The notes under the pieces are model-generated. The model was not told the origin of the DNA. It searched no databases and saw only the letters and a program-made list of their open reading frames with translations. Below are positions 12,357 through 22,614 of a DNA stretch of 64,000 nt, piece by piece (within the stretch, counting starts at the first letter, position 1; each line of letters opens with the position of its first letter). The stretch is from Mangifera indica (lineage: Eukaryota > Streptophyta > Magnoliopsida > Sapindales > Anacardiaceae): assembly GCF_011075055.1 (NCBI RefSeq), contig NC_058155.1, positions 13,029,067 through 13,093,066 of the forward strand, written 5' to 3'. The position numbers were made by a program, and so were the translations under genes.

Positions 12357-13780
12357 ATACGAGAATCGAAAAAAAGGTTACACGAATTATATGGTTATAA
12401 TGCAATGAATAATAAAAAATACGTTTGAAAAAAAAAAGACTTCTAAAATTTGCATACGGAAAAAGTATGAAACATGTATATACAGGTATAATACAATAAT
12501 ATCATAATAATTTTAGTACTTTTTTTGAATCTTTTATTGAAAATTAATATAACAATTCAATTATAAAGTATTTAATTAATTATTAAACCTAATATAATAT
12601 AATACATAATCGAAATTCTTTGCACAATAAGTAATATATCAATTAGTTAGAAAAAACACACAAATTAATTAATTTGGATTTTAACTTTTTGTACAACCAC
12701 AGGGAAAAAAAAACATAAAATTAGAATTAAGAATTAAAAAAGAAATATTATTGAATTTTTTTTAAATGACAGTGACATTTTTATGAATAATTGAAATTAG
12801 AAGAGATAATTTTATACTTTAACCAAAAATTAAAAAATATGATATATAAAATGTTTTTAATATGAAAGGGACATAAAATATATATTTAATTATTTTAGAT
12901 TTAAATTTTTTTAAATATATTTAATATAAAAATATAAATAATACACATATTTACTTACTAAAAATAAGTATTTCGGCCTCATCGTTTTTTATTTCATACT
13001 AAAAGCCGTATAAGTATTCACCTTTTTCACAAGTAATTTCATTTTTATTTATTTTTGGTACGTCTATTCACGGAAAGTAATGTTTTTGGGCCTAAATCTG
13101 CCAACACAATTGCAAAACTCGGTCTCAAGCTGAAGCTTTTTGAGTCAATGGCTTGAAATTGAAACAAATCCAACTTGGTTATAAAGATTATTTGGTAAAA
13201 TATCTTCATGTTAGAGTTTTTATACTCCTTCATTTTGCCGTCAATTTTGTACGTTATATAAATTGTAGAAAGCAAAGTGGAAGGGATAAAATAATAAAAT
13301 TATACATATTTATTTTAAACATATAAAAAAATATATTTATATACGTTATTATATAATTAAATAATTTTAAATTAATAATAAAATAATATATAATTATTTG
13401 ATGATATATATAAGTATGTGTATATTTATATATCTAAAATAAATATTATAGTATTACTCTTTATATTTTAATATGAATTATATTTAATATAAAATAAAAA
13501 TATGTGTACTTATTTTGAATAAATAAATTTATACATATTTAATAATACATATAAATATATATCTATTTATATATTCAAAACGAGTGTATATTGCATTGCT
13601 CTAATTAATAAATTTATATATGAGTATGAAATAATTTTACTCTTGCTCTTACTAATATACTGAAATGGTTGTTATGGGATTGATTAATACTGATATTCTG
13701 CATGAATTCTTTATTTATATATAATTTATCCGAATAGTAATGCCGTCGTTTCCTGTCTGTAATTAATTTTTCATTTTAAT
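12357..13780. other. Very AT-rich intergenic DNA
   Basis: This is AT-rich sequence, with ATATATTTATATA-like stretches at 13300-13620. I see no gene, no clear inverted-repeat element and no convincing conserved motif. Confidence 0.6.
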
Positions 13781-13786
13781 TATTCT

Positions 13787-14308
13787 GTGTCAGCGGATTT
13801 GTTGATAAAAGAGGAGAAAAATGTGCAACAGAAAAGAATGATATATATTGCAGTTGAAGGTACATGGCTTAATTGTAGGTCAGCGCATCTATTTGTTGTG
13901 ATCCAAGGGCTCTCAAAGGTTCTTGCTGGTGTGGATACAAACTTCACAAAAGCTGGGGATGATGGAGAGTTGGCAGAGATTTATGAATTTAACTTAAATG
14001 GACTATATTGCTTATCCCACCCTTTTGCTGGAATCTCCAATGCTATAAATAGTGGGTATGAGTCATGGGGGCCTCTGTTAGGCAAGCTCTTCTTTGCCTT
14101 CTGGAGGAATGCGGATTGGACTGTAATTAAAATTGGCATTGATGAATGGAGTATGCAAGCTGTGCATCCAATGTTAAATTGGAGTGAATATCTGTTTCCA
14201 ATTCCGGTAACTAAAATACTGGACTGGAGGGAACTTGAAGCTTTAGAATTGCAGAGTTCGTTTGTACCAATGGGCTTTATTAGTTTTATTAATACAAGGA
14301 AGAGTTAG
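13787..14308 (+). pseudogene. Cellulose synthase (CESA)-like gene relic
   Basis: An open frame of 173 codons carries a clear CESA C-terminal piece. [22 protein letters not shown] (from about 13880) and [25 protein letters not shown] (to about 14105) match the last transmembrane region of plant cellulose synthases. Between them the expected LLIPPTT membrane segment is missing, and the frame passes through GLYCLSHP instead. The VIVHLYPFLKG and RTPTIVVVWS segments that should follow are absent, replaced by sequence I do not recognise. The residues before SAHLF are not CESA-like either. The catalytic part is absent, so this cannot be a working synthase. Best read as a decayed gene fragment that happens to lack stops; the MSADLL start is arbitrary. 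Confidence 0.7.
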
Positions 14309-14893
14309 GATGGAAAACACCACATAGCGTAGGTGTAGTATCATTTTCACAAGAACTGGAAGTTGTGACTGCAAGTTTATTTTACAAACAGAAATGGAAG
14401 TGTCTACACTGTGTCCATTGTCAAGGAAACAAACAACACTATGGAGTCCTTGATGAAATTTTTAAAATTGGGTCAGCTGCATCCCAATGTAAAGCCAAGC
14501 GAATGATCATTGTTGCGAACAAATTGAAAAAAAGTAAAATTTTTGTATAGAATTATAATTAGAATGGGAAAAAAAATATATGGCTCAAAACAACTTTGTA
14601 GATACATAAAGCACAGAAAATGTTTCAGCATTCCTCTCTCTTTTTCCCCCATTTTTGGTTTAGCAAAGCCTGGGCTTGCTTAAGAGTTGAGATAGAGAGA
14701 GCAAGACAATCACTAGCTAAGAGAGGTTCCACACTCAATACTCTTAGACAAGATAATTGTCATGCCTGTGGGTGCTATCTGTCAAGGCATCCAAGGGTTA
14801 GCATAAATTTTGAAGAAAGCACGATAATCCCAGTCACAGTGCCCCCTCAAATGCAAAATTGAGGCAGTTCATAATTATTGTAGGTTTCGTTGA
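14309..14893. other. Unassigned region between two gene relics
   Basis: Two short plus-strand open frames (14365-14550 and 14620-14862) are present. Neither matches a family I recognise, and no splice sites join them to the CESA relic. The composition is less AT-rich than the flanking intergenic DNA, so they may be further gene debris. Confidence 0.35.
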
Positions 14894-15299
14894 TCAGGCT
14901 GAGGATACATGGACAGATGCAGCCAATTCTGCCAACTGCTTCTTGCCAAAATTGGTAACAAGTTCCATGGAGATGAAGTGTTTTGGTAGATTTTCAAATT
15001 CTTCCTCTCTAAAATTGCAGATAGGCTTGAGTTTTTTAGCTTCTTGATTGGCTGCTTCAGCCTCACCAAGTAGAAGATTGGCTTCCTCAAGGTTACCCAG
15101 CTCTAGGGCAGCTGATCTTTCTGCTGTAGCAGCACCAGCAACTATAAGTAACCTCTGAAATCGAGCTACTGCCACCTCTTTTTCCTTGGGTATAGTCAGT
15201 TCTTCAGTCTCCTGCAATTGCTTAACAGTGTCTTTAACAGAGTAATTTTTCAATACTTTCAACCATACGTCCCCTTAAAGGAATCTTGCATATTCGCTG
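14894..15299 (-). pseudogene. Relic of the last exon of an unidentified coiled-coil (UVR-like) protein gene
   Basis: On the minus strand 14894-15262 encodes a charged, Ala/Glu-rich helical segment (KEKEVAVARFQRLL, then ERSAALELGNLEEANLLLGE) ending ASVHVSSA and a stop. The A-LE-GN-EEA-LL pattern resembles a UVR-type helical hairpin, but I cannot name the protein. A good splice acceptor (CTTGTAGCAG) lies immediately upstream at about 15300. None of the three frames opened by it reaches the long frame without a stop, so at least one frameshift has occurred. The acceptor argues for a genomic copy rather than a processed retrocopy. Confidence 0.45.
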
Positions 15300-15340
15300 C
15301 TACAAGGTAAGAATAAATTAAAAAGAACAATTTTTTAGAT

Positions 15341-15549
15341 GAATAAGAGAATAATATCTAAAATAAATTTGTAGGCAAATGTCTTGGTGCAGCATAAATA
15401 AGACAAAGATACAAAATACGATAACTGAAACAAATAAAAAATATTCAATGAATATGCGAATAATTTCTAAAATAAATGTGAAGACAAATGTTTTGCTGCA
15501 GCATAAATAAGAACATAAAAACTACGCTAATTGAAACAAATAAAAAACC
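15341..15549. repeat. Tandem duplication, about 109 bp x 2
   Basis: Two adjacent copies (15341-15449 and 15450-15549) share blocks such as TCTAAAATAAAT, GCAGCATAAATAAGA and GAAACAAATAAAAAA, with scattered differences. They lie just downstream of the URGT stop codon, so probably in its 3' UTR or right after it. Confidence 0.7.
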
Positions 15550-15575
15550 ACTATTCCCTGTCACAAAGAGGTCCG

Positions 15576-18024
15576 CTACACTTTAGACACAGAAAGTTCA
15601 ACATCTTTCACCGGAGTGTTTTCTACTCCCTCCTTCAAAAGTCTAATCTCTTCTTCTGTAAGACTGTTCTTCGTTTGTGGTAAGGTCCTAGCATTTGACC
15701 GATCAGCCTCCACAGCCCAGCTATATATTACCATGCCCACAATAGCAAGAACCATCCCCCCTATGTTCTTGAAAGTCATCTCAGAATCAAAGAGCAGCCA
15801 TCCCAATGTAAGAACACAAACTGTTTTCATGTGACCTAAAACCTGGAAGGAAGTTGCGGAAAATCGACCAATGCAAAGGTACTGACTCACATTACAGAAA
15901 ACTGCTAGGGCACACGATAAAAGAATAAAAAACTGCACATATTAACACCACTCATCAGGTAGAGTTGACAAAAAATTTACACAATAACATGGATATCATT
16001 AGGCTAGAGTTGGATTGGAGAAAGAGTGAGTACTTACAATGGCCCCCATAGACATCTTATAATTTGTTACAAATTCTCCATTAAGGTAGTAATCAACAAA
16101 TGGACCAAGAACAAGGAGAGAGAGGGCTTGAATTGGAGCTGTCTTACTCAACAATTCAAAAGATCCAATTGAGTACTTCTTCTGCAAGGAGCCTATTGTC
16201 TGCTCAATGGAACAGATGAGCAAATTAAATTTTGAAGTCTACAGAAAAATGTATCCAACAAAAAGTAAGAACCATGGCATTTTCACAAAGAATCTTTCCA
16301 ATGTATTCCATATCCAATTATTGTATAACATAGTTTCAAATTATAGCATCGATTCAAGTCTCCTGGCTAAGTCTTTAATTGCCATCACAACATAAATTGA
16401 AATTCTTCAAGGACCCCAATCCTTGCTATTTAAGTTTTATCTCATGTAAACCTAGAAAAATTTGGAATTACATCTGTCCATATGGGCTTGATTATTTCCA
16501 ATATGATATATCAAATCTTTATGCATCTTATGAAGAATATTACTTTAAATAATGGTAAAAAAGGAAAAATAATTCATATAACTGAACCAAATTTATGGCA
16601 GTAAAAGTTTTGATGACTAAGCAATGCTAAGAAACACCCAGTCACAAAGAAGTCTTCCTTGATCATATTAGTACTCAGCTACCTCAAACAAAGGGATTCT
16701 TTTTACTTGGGTGGTTTAAAGTCAGAAATAATTATGGTGGTTACTAAGATAATATATATTTGATTTAGGGTTTACAAATAATTCTTCTCTAGGAGATAAA
16801 GAAACTTATACATGAGACAATAAATACAAACATATCATTCAAATTTTTGCATTCAAATTGCAACCCTAAAAACAAAAAGAAACACCACCTAACACATTTA
16901 TAGGTGATATCCATGTCTCAGTTCTCACTCAGCAGAACTATTATACAGCCAAACAATTTGTCATTCAGTCACATCTGTGTTAATTCTTAATATCTCAAAT
17001 CACCACTCAGAGTCAATTAGTTTACGTTCAATATAATTAATGAACATAAAATACTATTTCATAGAAATTAGAATCCATCATGGAGAGAATCAATAAAATA
17101 TAACAACCAAGTTCATCAAATCAAGAGTTTAAAAGAAATGCCAATTGAGTGGATATAATAACAATATTAATTAAAACTACTCACAATTTGCTGCAAAGAT
17201 GTAGAGAACACGGCTAGACAGGCACAAAGAAAACCTTTGGCGTTAACTTTGACATCAGTGACCGTGCAAACACCCACACCAATAACGACAACCACAACAG
17301 ACATTTTCACTTTTCTTGAGTAGTGTTTGTTGTTAATAATCCATTCCATAACACAGACTACAGGAATCATACTCAATTTGGAGATCTGAGATAAACAAGA
17401 AAAAAGAGAGAGAGTTAATCAGCATACATAATAATTTTCTAGGGAATAGTAGAATTGGATGAGAATGTAAAAGTCGTACTTGGTAGAACCCAACAGAATT
17501 GAGCATCAGACTAAAGTTCATGCCGGCAATAGACGTATTGGCCACAACAGAAAACCAGAGAAGCTCCCACATAGGAACATACTTAGATGCAGATAATCCG
17601 GTTGCATTCGACACTAGACCCACAAAAGCCGTTACAGTGAAGTGGAACCCTGTTAAGGTTGTGGCTGAAAAAAAAAAAGCAACACAATATTATTAATTAA
17701 CGATATGAAAATCATAATCGAAATCCGATAGTAAATGGTGGTTTGACTAAATATGATAATTTGGCATTTATGTTATGGATCCATAAAGTTCTCGGAGTAA
17801 AAGTTATTTAACAAGAATATTTAACGGTATTATTGATGAGGATATACGTGTTCATAAAGAAGAAATGAGATCAGAGCGGGGAGAGGAGACATACCAAAGC
17901 CGAAAGCGTAACCGGAGGAGGACATGAGCTGCTTGTTGGCCATGATAATTCCAACAGAGCTTATGACGTTCATGGCCCAAGCTCCCACATCTGACACGGC
18001 CGACGGTTTCTTCCCGCTTTCCAT
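15576..18024 (-). CDS. URGT: UDP-rhamnose/UDP-galactose transporter, URGT (NST-KT) type (5 exons, 344 aa)
   Basis: Exons 18024-17895, 17664-17480, 17385-17185, 16199-16038 and 15932-15576 join in one frame of 344 codons plus stop, close to Arabidopsis URGT1 (about 347 aa). It is a Golgi-type multi-pass nucleotide-sugar antiporter supplying UDP-Rha and UDP-Gal for pectin and other wall glycans in exchange for UMP. Family signatures visible: N-terminal SDVGAWAMNVISSVGIIMAN, the second-exon MNFSLMLNSVGFYQ, the third-exon VVIGVGVCTVTDVKVNAKGF, and the Lys-Thr motif in VLGHMKTVCVLTLGW that names the NST-KT group. The C-terminus is cytosolic-looking and charged (EEIRLLKEGVE). Ten membrane spans are expected from the family; I see at least eight hydrophobic stretches. 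Intron 4 (16200-17184) is the longest. Which URGT paralogue this is cannot be settled by eye. Confidence 0.95.
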
Positions 18025-18724
18025 TGAGATCTCAATTCCAGGCTGATGATATTTTCTTCTCTAGTTTAGATTTAGGTTATACTGATGGATGGTGACTAAA
18101 TTCAGGAATTCAGAGAAAACGTCTCTGTCTACGATACATAGAATGCAACGAAACAAGAAAAAAAAGAAGAGATCCGTTGCAAGATCGGTATAAGAGAAAG
18201 AGGATGAAAAGGAAAAGGAAGGCACCGACAAGGAAGGCACAGCAACCACAATTCTATCCTAAATGCCCCCGTCGTTCTTCTCAGCCTTCACCTTCACCTT
18301 TTCCTATCTCTTAAGTCAGTCAAAATCTTTAAACCTCCGATCCCGGTTTTAGATTTATTTTCATCTTCCATTGCTTTTTTCTATGCGCTCTGGTTGACAT
18401 TTAAAATGTGATCTGGCCGCCCACCTGACTGTAAACTATTTCGAGAAAAAATTATTTTTTAATAAAAAACATTTTCTATAAATCATTTAAGAGATTTCAC
18501 ATTTTTTCCTCTTTTCAGTCGTTATTTTTTGTTCAAATTTCTTTTCTTAATACTAAATTTTATTAATAGGTTGGATTTCAGACAAATTTCCCTTAATATC
18601 GTTATTGACGGCGTCACTCAAATCAAAACCCTATTAAGAATTATTCTTTAACCTGTCGATAGAAAAAATATAAAATATTCATTTTACGTCAAAATTTTGG
18701 AAGTTGTGAAAACAGTTAAAGTAA
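18025..18724. other. Upstream region of the URGT gene
   Basis: The first 250 bp (to about 18280) are less AT-rich and pyrimidine-rich on the coding strand, as in a 5' UTR and core promoter. I see no unambiguous TATA box or named cis-element. No coding sequence was recognised. Confidence 0.45.
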
Positions 18725-19476
18725 GGGAAAAAGACTATTTCCTACATATATTTTAGCGCTATCTCAAACGTATACCCACGTAAGATGAAAAACCCAAACA
18801 CCCACTCATCTCTAAACTGCCGTTAAATTCTCCGTTAAATAGAAGGGTAAAACCGTCATTTTACTGTTTATATTCCAGTTATATAATTTTATCGTATTTT
18901 TCCCCTCCGATTTTAAAAGTTAATTTTTACCCCCATCCCTAAACTTTGAAAAGTGACTTTCACCCCCCCAAATTCCTAATTTTTTTTTCACTTTCCCTCC
19001 GGCCACCGGCGACGACGTGGCTGGAGGCAGAGTGACGAGCGTCGTCCAGAGAATGGACGACGCTCGTTGAGCTTCACTGGACGACGCTTTGTCATCCATC
19101 TAGACGACGTTTCGTCGTCCTGGACGACGATTCTTCCTCCAAAGATCTGGACGACGGTCGTCCTTCTTGGACGACGATCGTCGTCCAGAGGTGGTCGACC
19201 TCTGGACGAAATCTTCTTAGCCGTCGTCGGAAAAAGTGGCTGCATTTCAGGGGGGAAAAGTGAATTTTTTAAAACTTAATTCAGGGGGAAAAAGGAGATA
19301 AAATTTTAATTATTTAATATTATTGATGAAATTACTAATTTGCCCCTTAATCTAACTGAAAAAATGTGGGTGGAAACAAACAGATTAAATTTTGGGTGGA
19401 TGATTGAGTTTTTCATCTAACGTGGGTATGTGATTGAGAAACGGCTAAAACATGGGTGGGAAATAGTCCTTTGCTC
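18725..19476. mobile_element. Mutator-like non-autonomous element with GTCGTC inverted-repeat core (752 bp)
   Basis: The ends, AAAGACTATTTCCTACAT on the left and GGTGGGAAATAGTCCTTTG on the right, are inverted repeats of the same type as the element at 11196. They are flanked by a 10-bp direct repeat GTTAAAGTAA (18715-18724 and 19477-19486). The core (19010-19215) is GC-rich and packed with GACGAC/GTCGTC words in both orientations, including a perfect 20-bp palindrome at 19168-19187. Open frames in this core are by-products of the repeats. It lies about 700 bp upstream of the URGT start codon. Confidence 0.8.
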
Positions 19477-19630
19477 GTTAAAGTAAAAACCGAGTTCGGT
19501 ATGCAGCGATGATGAATGATTTTGAACGAAGGAATTTAGTCACGAGAATTTTCTACTTCAAATATGTGTCATTTTCCTTTACTTCTCACTTTTACTATGT
19601 AGATCAATATCTAAAAATTATAAATATTAT

Positions 19631-20400
19631 AAGGGGGAAAGGACAATTTTTTACTCAAATTTTAGTCTAAATTCAAAATCATATCCATAACAGATGAAAA
19701 TTTTAAATATCGACTTATGGGTTAACTATTGTCCATAATTTTTAGTTAAAAGTAAAGATAAAATCGTTATTTTTTCATAAACCTTAAAATCTAAAAAAAT
19801 TATATCATTTTTTCCTTTAGTTTAGAAAACTCACATTTACCCCTTATGAGTAAATTTTGAAAAATTCACTTGTCCCCCTTTTCCAGGTTTCATCTCTAGT
19901 AGTTTAGGGAACCAACAGACAATCGAGAAGAAGTGAAAGCTTTCTCTGATGAAAGATGATCCTTCATCATTTATATCAGAAAGACTTGACGAAGAATGAC
20001 GTTTTGTTGTCCTTTATTGAGTGGTTCAGATGTGATAATGAAGGGTCGCCCTTCGTCATCTGGATGACAAAATAAAGAACAATACTTCGTCATCGCTTCT
20101 AGATGACGCAACGAAAAACGACGAAGTGTTGTTCTTCATCGAGTCTTTCAAACTACGAAGGATGACGCTTTATCGTCTTTTGTCATCGCGTCTAGACAAT
20201 TGTTCTTTGTCATTCTTCATAGCCAGATATGAAAGATAGGTGAAAAACGTTGACCATTAATCAGAATAATGGTGGCCGAAGAGGGAAACAAACCTTAGGG
20301 GTGAAATGTAAATTTTTTAAACTTTGAGAATAAGTTGAAGTATTAGTTTTTAAAACATGGGAGAAAAAATGATATAAATTTCAAAGTTTTGAAGTTTATA
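19631..20400. mobile_element. Degenerate relative of the 18725 element
   Basis: It begins GGGGGAAAGGACAATTTTTTAC. Its arms (ATTATATCATTTTTTCC near 19800 and GGAGAAAAAATGATATAAAT near 20365) are inverted copies, and the core (19950-20220) is rich in GACGAAG/CTTCGTC words as in the neighbouring element. The right terminus and target duplication are not identifiable. Confidence 0.5.
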
Positions 20401-21174
20401 GATGTGTCATCCCACTTGTACTTACATATGTCAAACAAGAATCACAATGTTTATATACTGTTTGGCGAATTAATTTTCTTTTTATTATTTCCTCTATTTG
20501 ATCGAAGTGCTCTCACACCATTGACGTTTGTTTTTTTTTTTCTCTACGTCGAATAATGCGAACTTGTACCTATATCACTTTCACCTGTTGGTGCTCCATT
20601 TATTCCACCTTATGCATCATTAATAATATCATCAACACTAACATGTGAATATTTAAATGAATTGAATTCATTTGACAATGAATTTATTTGTAATATTCTG
20701 TAATGATAAAATTGAAATAAAAATAAAATTATAAACATAAAGAATTATTATTTGTGAATTCAAATAGTTTTCGAAAAGAGTTGATAAGAGAAAATGAAAT
20801 TGAAAATATAATGAAAGAATTAAGATTGAAATATTTGTAAATAAAATTGAAAATGAAGAAAAGTTGGATTGGTTCGACTAGTAGCTGATGAAGATGCCTT
20901 TTGCCTTGGCTTCTGTTTGGCAGAAGCCTCAATTGCTTATGCTATAAGCAAACAATTTTTTTTAAATAGTGTCAGATTAGGCTAGGGCGACCCATGAGCT
21001 TAATATTAAAGCTCATAGCCTGGTCTGATAGGCCTGTAGGTTTGACCCAACACGCTACAGTATCAGATCGACTTTTTTCAAACCAAGCTTTAATTTTTTG
21101 TTTTGGGCTAAACCTCCATTTGACCTGGCTCAATTGACGTGTTTACGCTTTATGCAAGTTGACTTTGTAATTTT
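20401..21174. other. Intergenic, with a weak repeat-like patch
   Basis: No gene seen. The patch at about 20965-21165 (GGCTAGGGCGACCCATGAGC and onward) has the look of a decayed terminal-repeat element with CTCATAGCCTGG-type words, but I cannot define its ends. Confidence 0.4.
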
Positions 21175-22074
21175 GAGTGAATTACATTTTCCTACCCAAG
21201 GTTTGACTCAAAAACATTTTTCTATCCTTAAATAATATAAATAACATTTTTCTACCTGAAATATAACATTGTCAACAAATATTGATTGATAAAAGGGTAA
21301 AAATATCATTAAATATTTTTCAATCTATATGATATTAGATTTACCAAAAAATAAATTTAAACCTAATTTGATTTATGTCCAATTTATCCTTAAATTTAAC
21401 TCAAAATTAAAAATATAAGATAAAATCAATATCAAAATCTGAATTTAAAACCTTGAAAACTTAAATTAAAAAATTTAATTCAAAATAAAAATATGAATTT
21501 AATCTATAGGTCTCACAACCATCTTCTTCAAAACTTCATAAGCCCACATTTATGAATACGTTTAAATAATTAAGAACGTTGAAAATATGAAAAAAGAAAA
21601 GAAGTGAAATTTTGTGTAACTTTTTTGTGTAGAATCACACATTTGATGTTTATATTCTGATGGTAAAAATTACCCAACTGATTGAAGTAAACAATGAAAA
21701 ATTAAAACTTCTAAGAGAAATGGCTTGGCAAAATCGCAAGAGTAACAAAGAGGAGGAAGTGAGAAAATGACTGAGAAAAAGGAAGAAGAAACAAACAAGA
21801 GGGAGAGAGAAAACGGTTGGGCAAAGGAAGAAGAAACAATGAAGGGGAGAGAGAAAATGGCTGAGCAAAAAAGAAGAAAAATCAGAAAAGAGGGAGAGAG
21901 AAAGATAATTTTATATTAAATTAAATTATTAGGGATAATTTAATAATTTTATGTGTTTGGAGTTATGATAAAATTTGTAAAGTTGTTATGTTTTGGGTCA
22001 AAGATTATTTATGTAATCTAAGGGTGGAAAAGTGTTTTTGACCTAAACCTTGGGTGGGAACATGTGATTCACTC
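21175..22074. mobile_element. Fold-back element with about 60-bp inverted termini (900 bp)
   Basis: The left end GAGTGAATTACATTTTCC... and the complement of the right end GAGTGAATCACATGTTCC... match over about 60 bp at roughly 80%, both continuing through CCCAAGGTTT and TCAAAAACA. The interior is AT-rich except for a purine-rich stretch of GGGAGAGAGAAAA repeats near 21770-21900. The target duplication is unclear (AATTTT-like on both sides). Non-coding. Confidence 0.7.
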
Positions 22075-22614
22075 TAAATTTTTCTCAACCCAGTCCACCA
22101 CAATTTTCCAAGGACAATTGGGAATCCTTCTGTTTTGAGAACCGAGCACACATAAAACACTAGCTCCGCGCGCGAACTACATTAAAATATCAGAATATCA
22201 ATGATACATCAATCTTCAAGTAAATAAAAATAACTAATCAAAGACTTTAATCTTAATGAACACCTGTGACTCAGAAACACACTCAATACGCACACCCAGA
22301 AAGCAAACTCTACTGTGACAGAATATACTAATAAAAATATCAGGCAGCCAGATAGAAACAGTGGTAAGAGCTATCTCCTCCAACAATCTCTCCCATCTTC
22401 AGTAAAATGCACCATGACCAAACACTGTATGATGTGCTTTCAAGATCAACTACTCATAATGATGCATCCAACCCATGCAAACTCAAGGCCCATACATACC
22501 GCACCCATAACATCATACATATAGCAGGGATACACAACACGCATCACCCATAACATCATACATATAGCAGGGATACACAACATGCATCACCCATCATATC
22601 ACATTTCTTCAACA
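22075..22614 (-). other. 3' flank / probable 3' UTR of the DnaJ gene
   Basis: Downstream of the DnaJ stop codon on the minus strand. It contains a 43-bp tandem duplication listed separately. No further gene was recognised. Confidence 0.5.
22502..22595. repeat. 43-bp tandem duplication (2 copies plus partial)
   Basis: Units 22502-22544 and 22545-22587 begin CACCCATAACATCATACATA and differ by one base; a third partial unit starts at 22588. It is located within about 30 bp of the DnaJ stop codon, so probably in the 3' UTR. Confidence 0.85.

Noticed and set aside
18988..19279. Arg-rich open frames on both strands
   Set aside because: By-products of the GACGAC/GTCGTC repeats inside a non-autonomous element.
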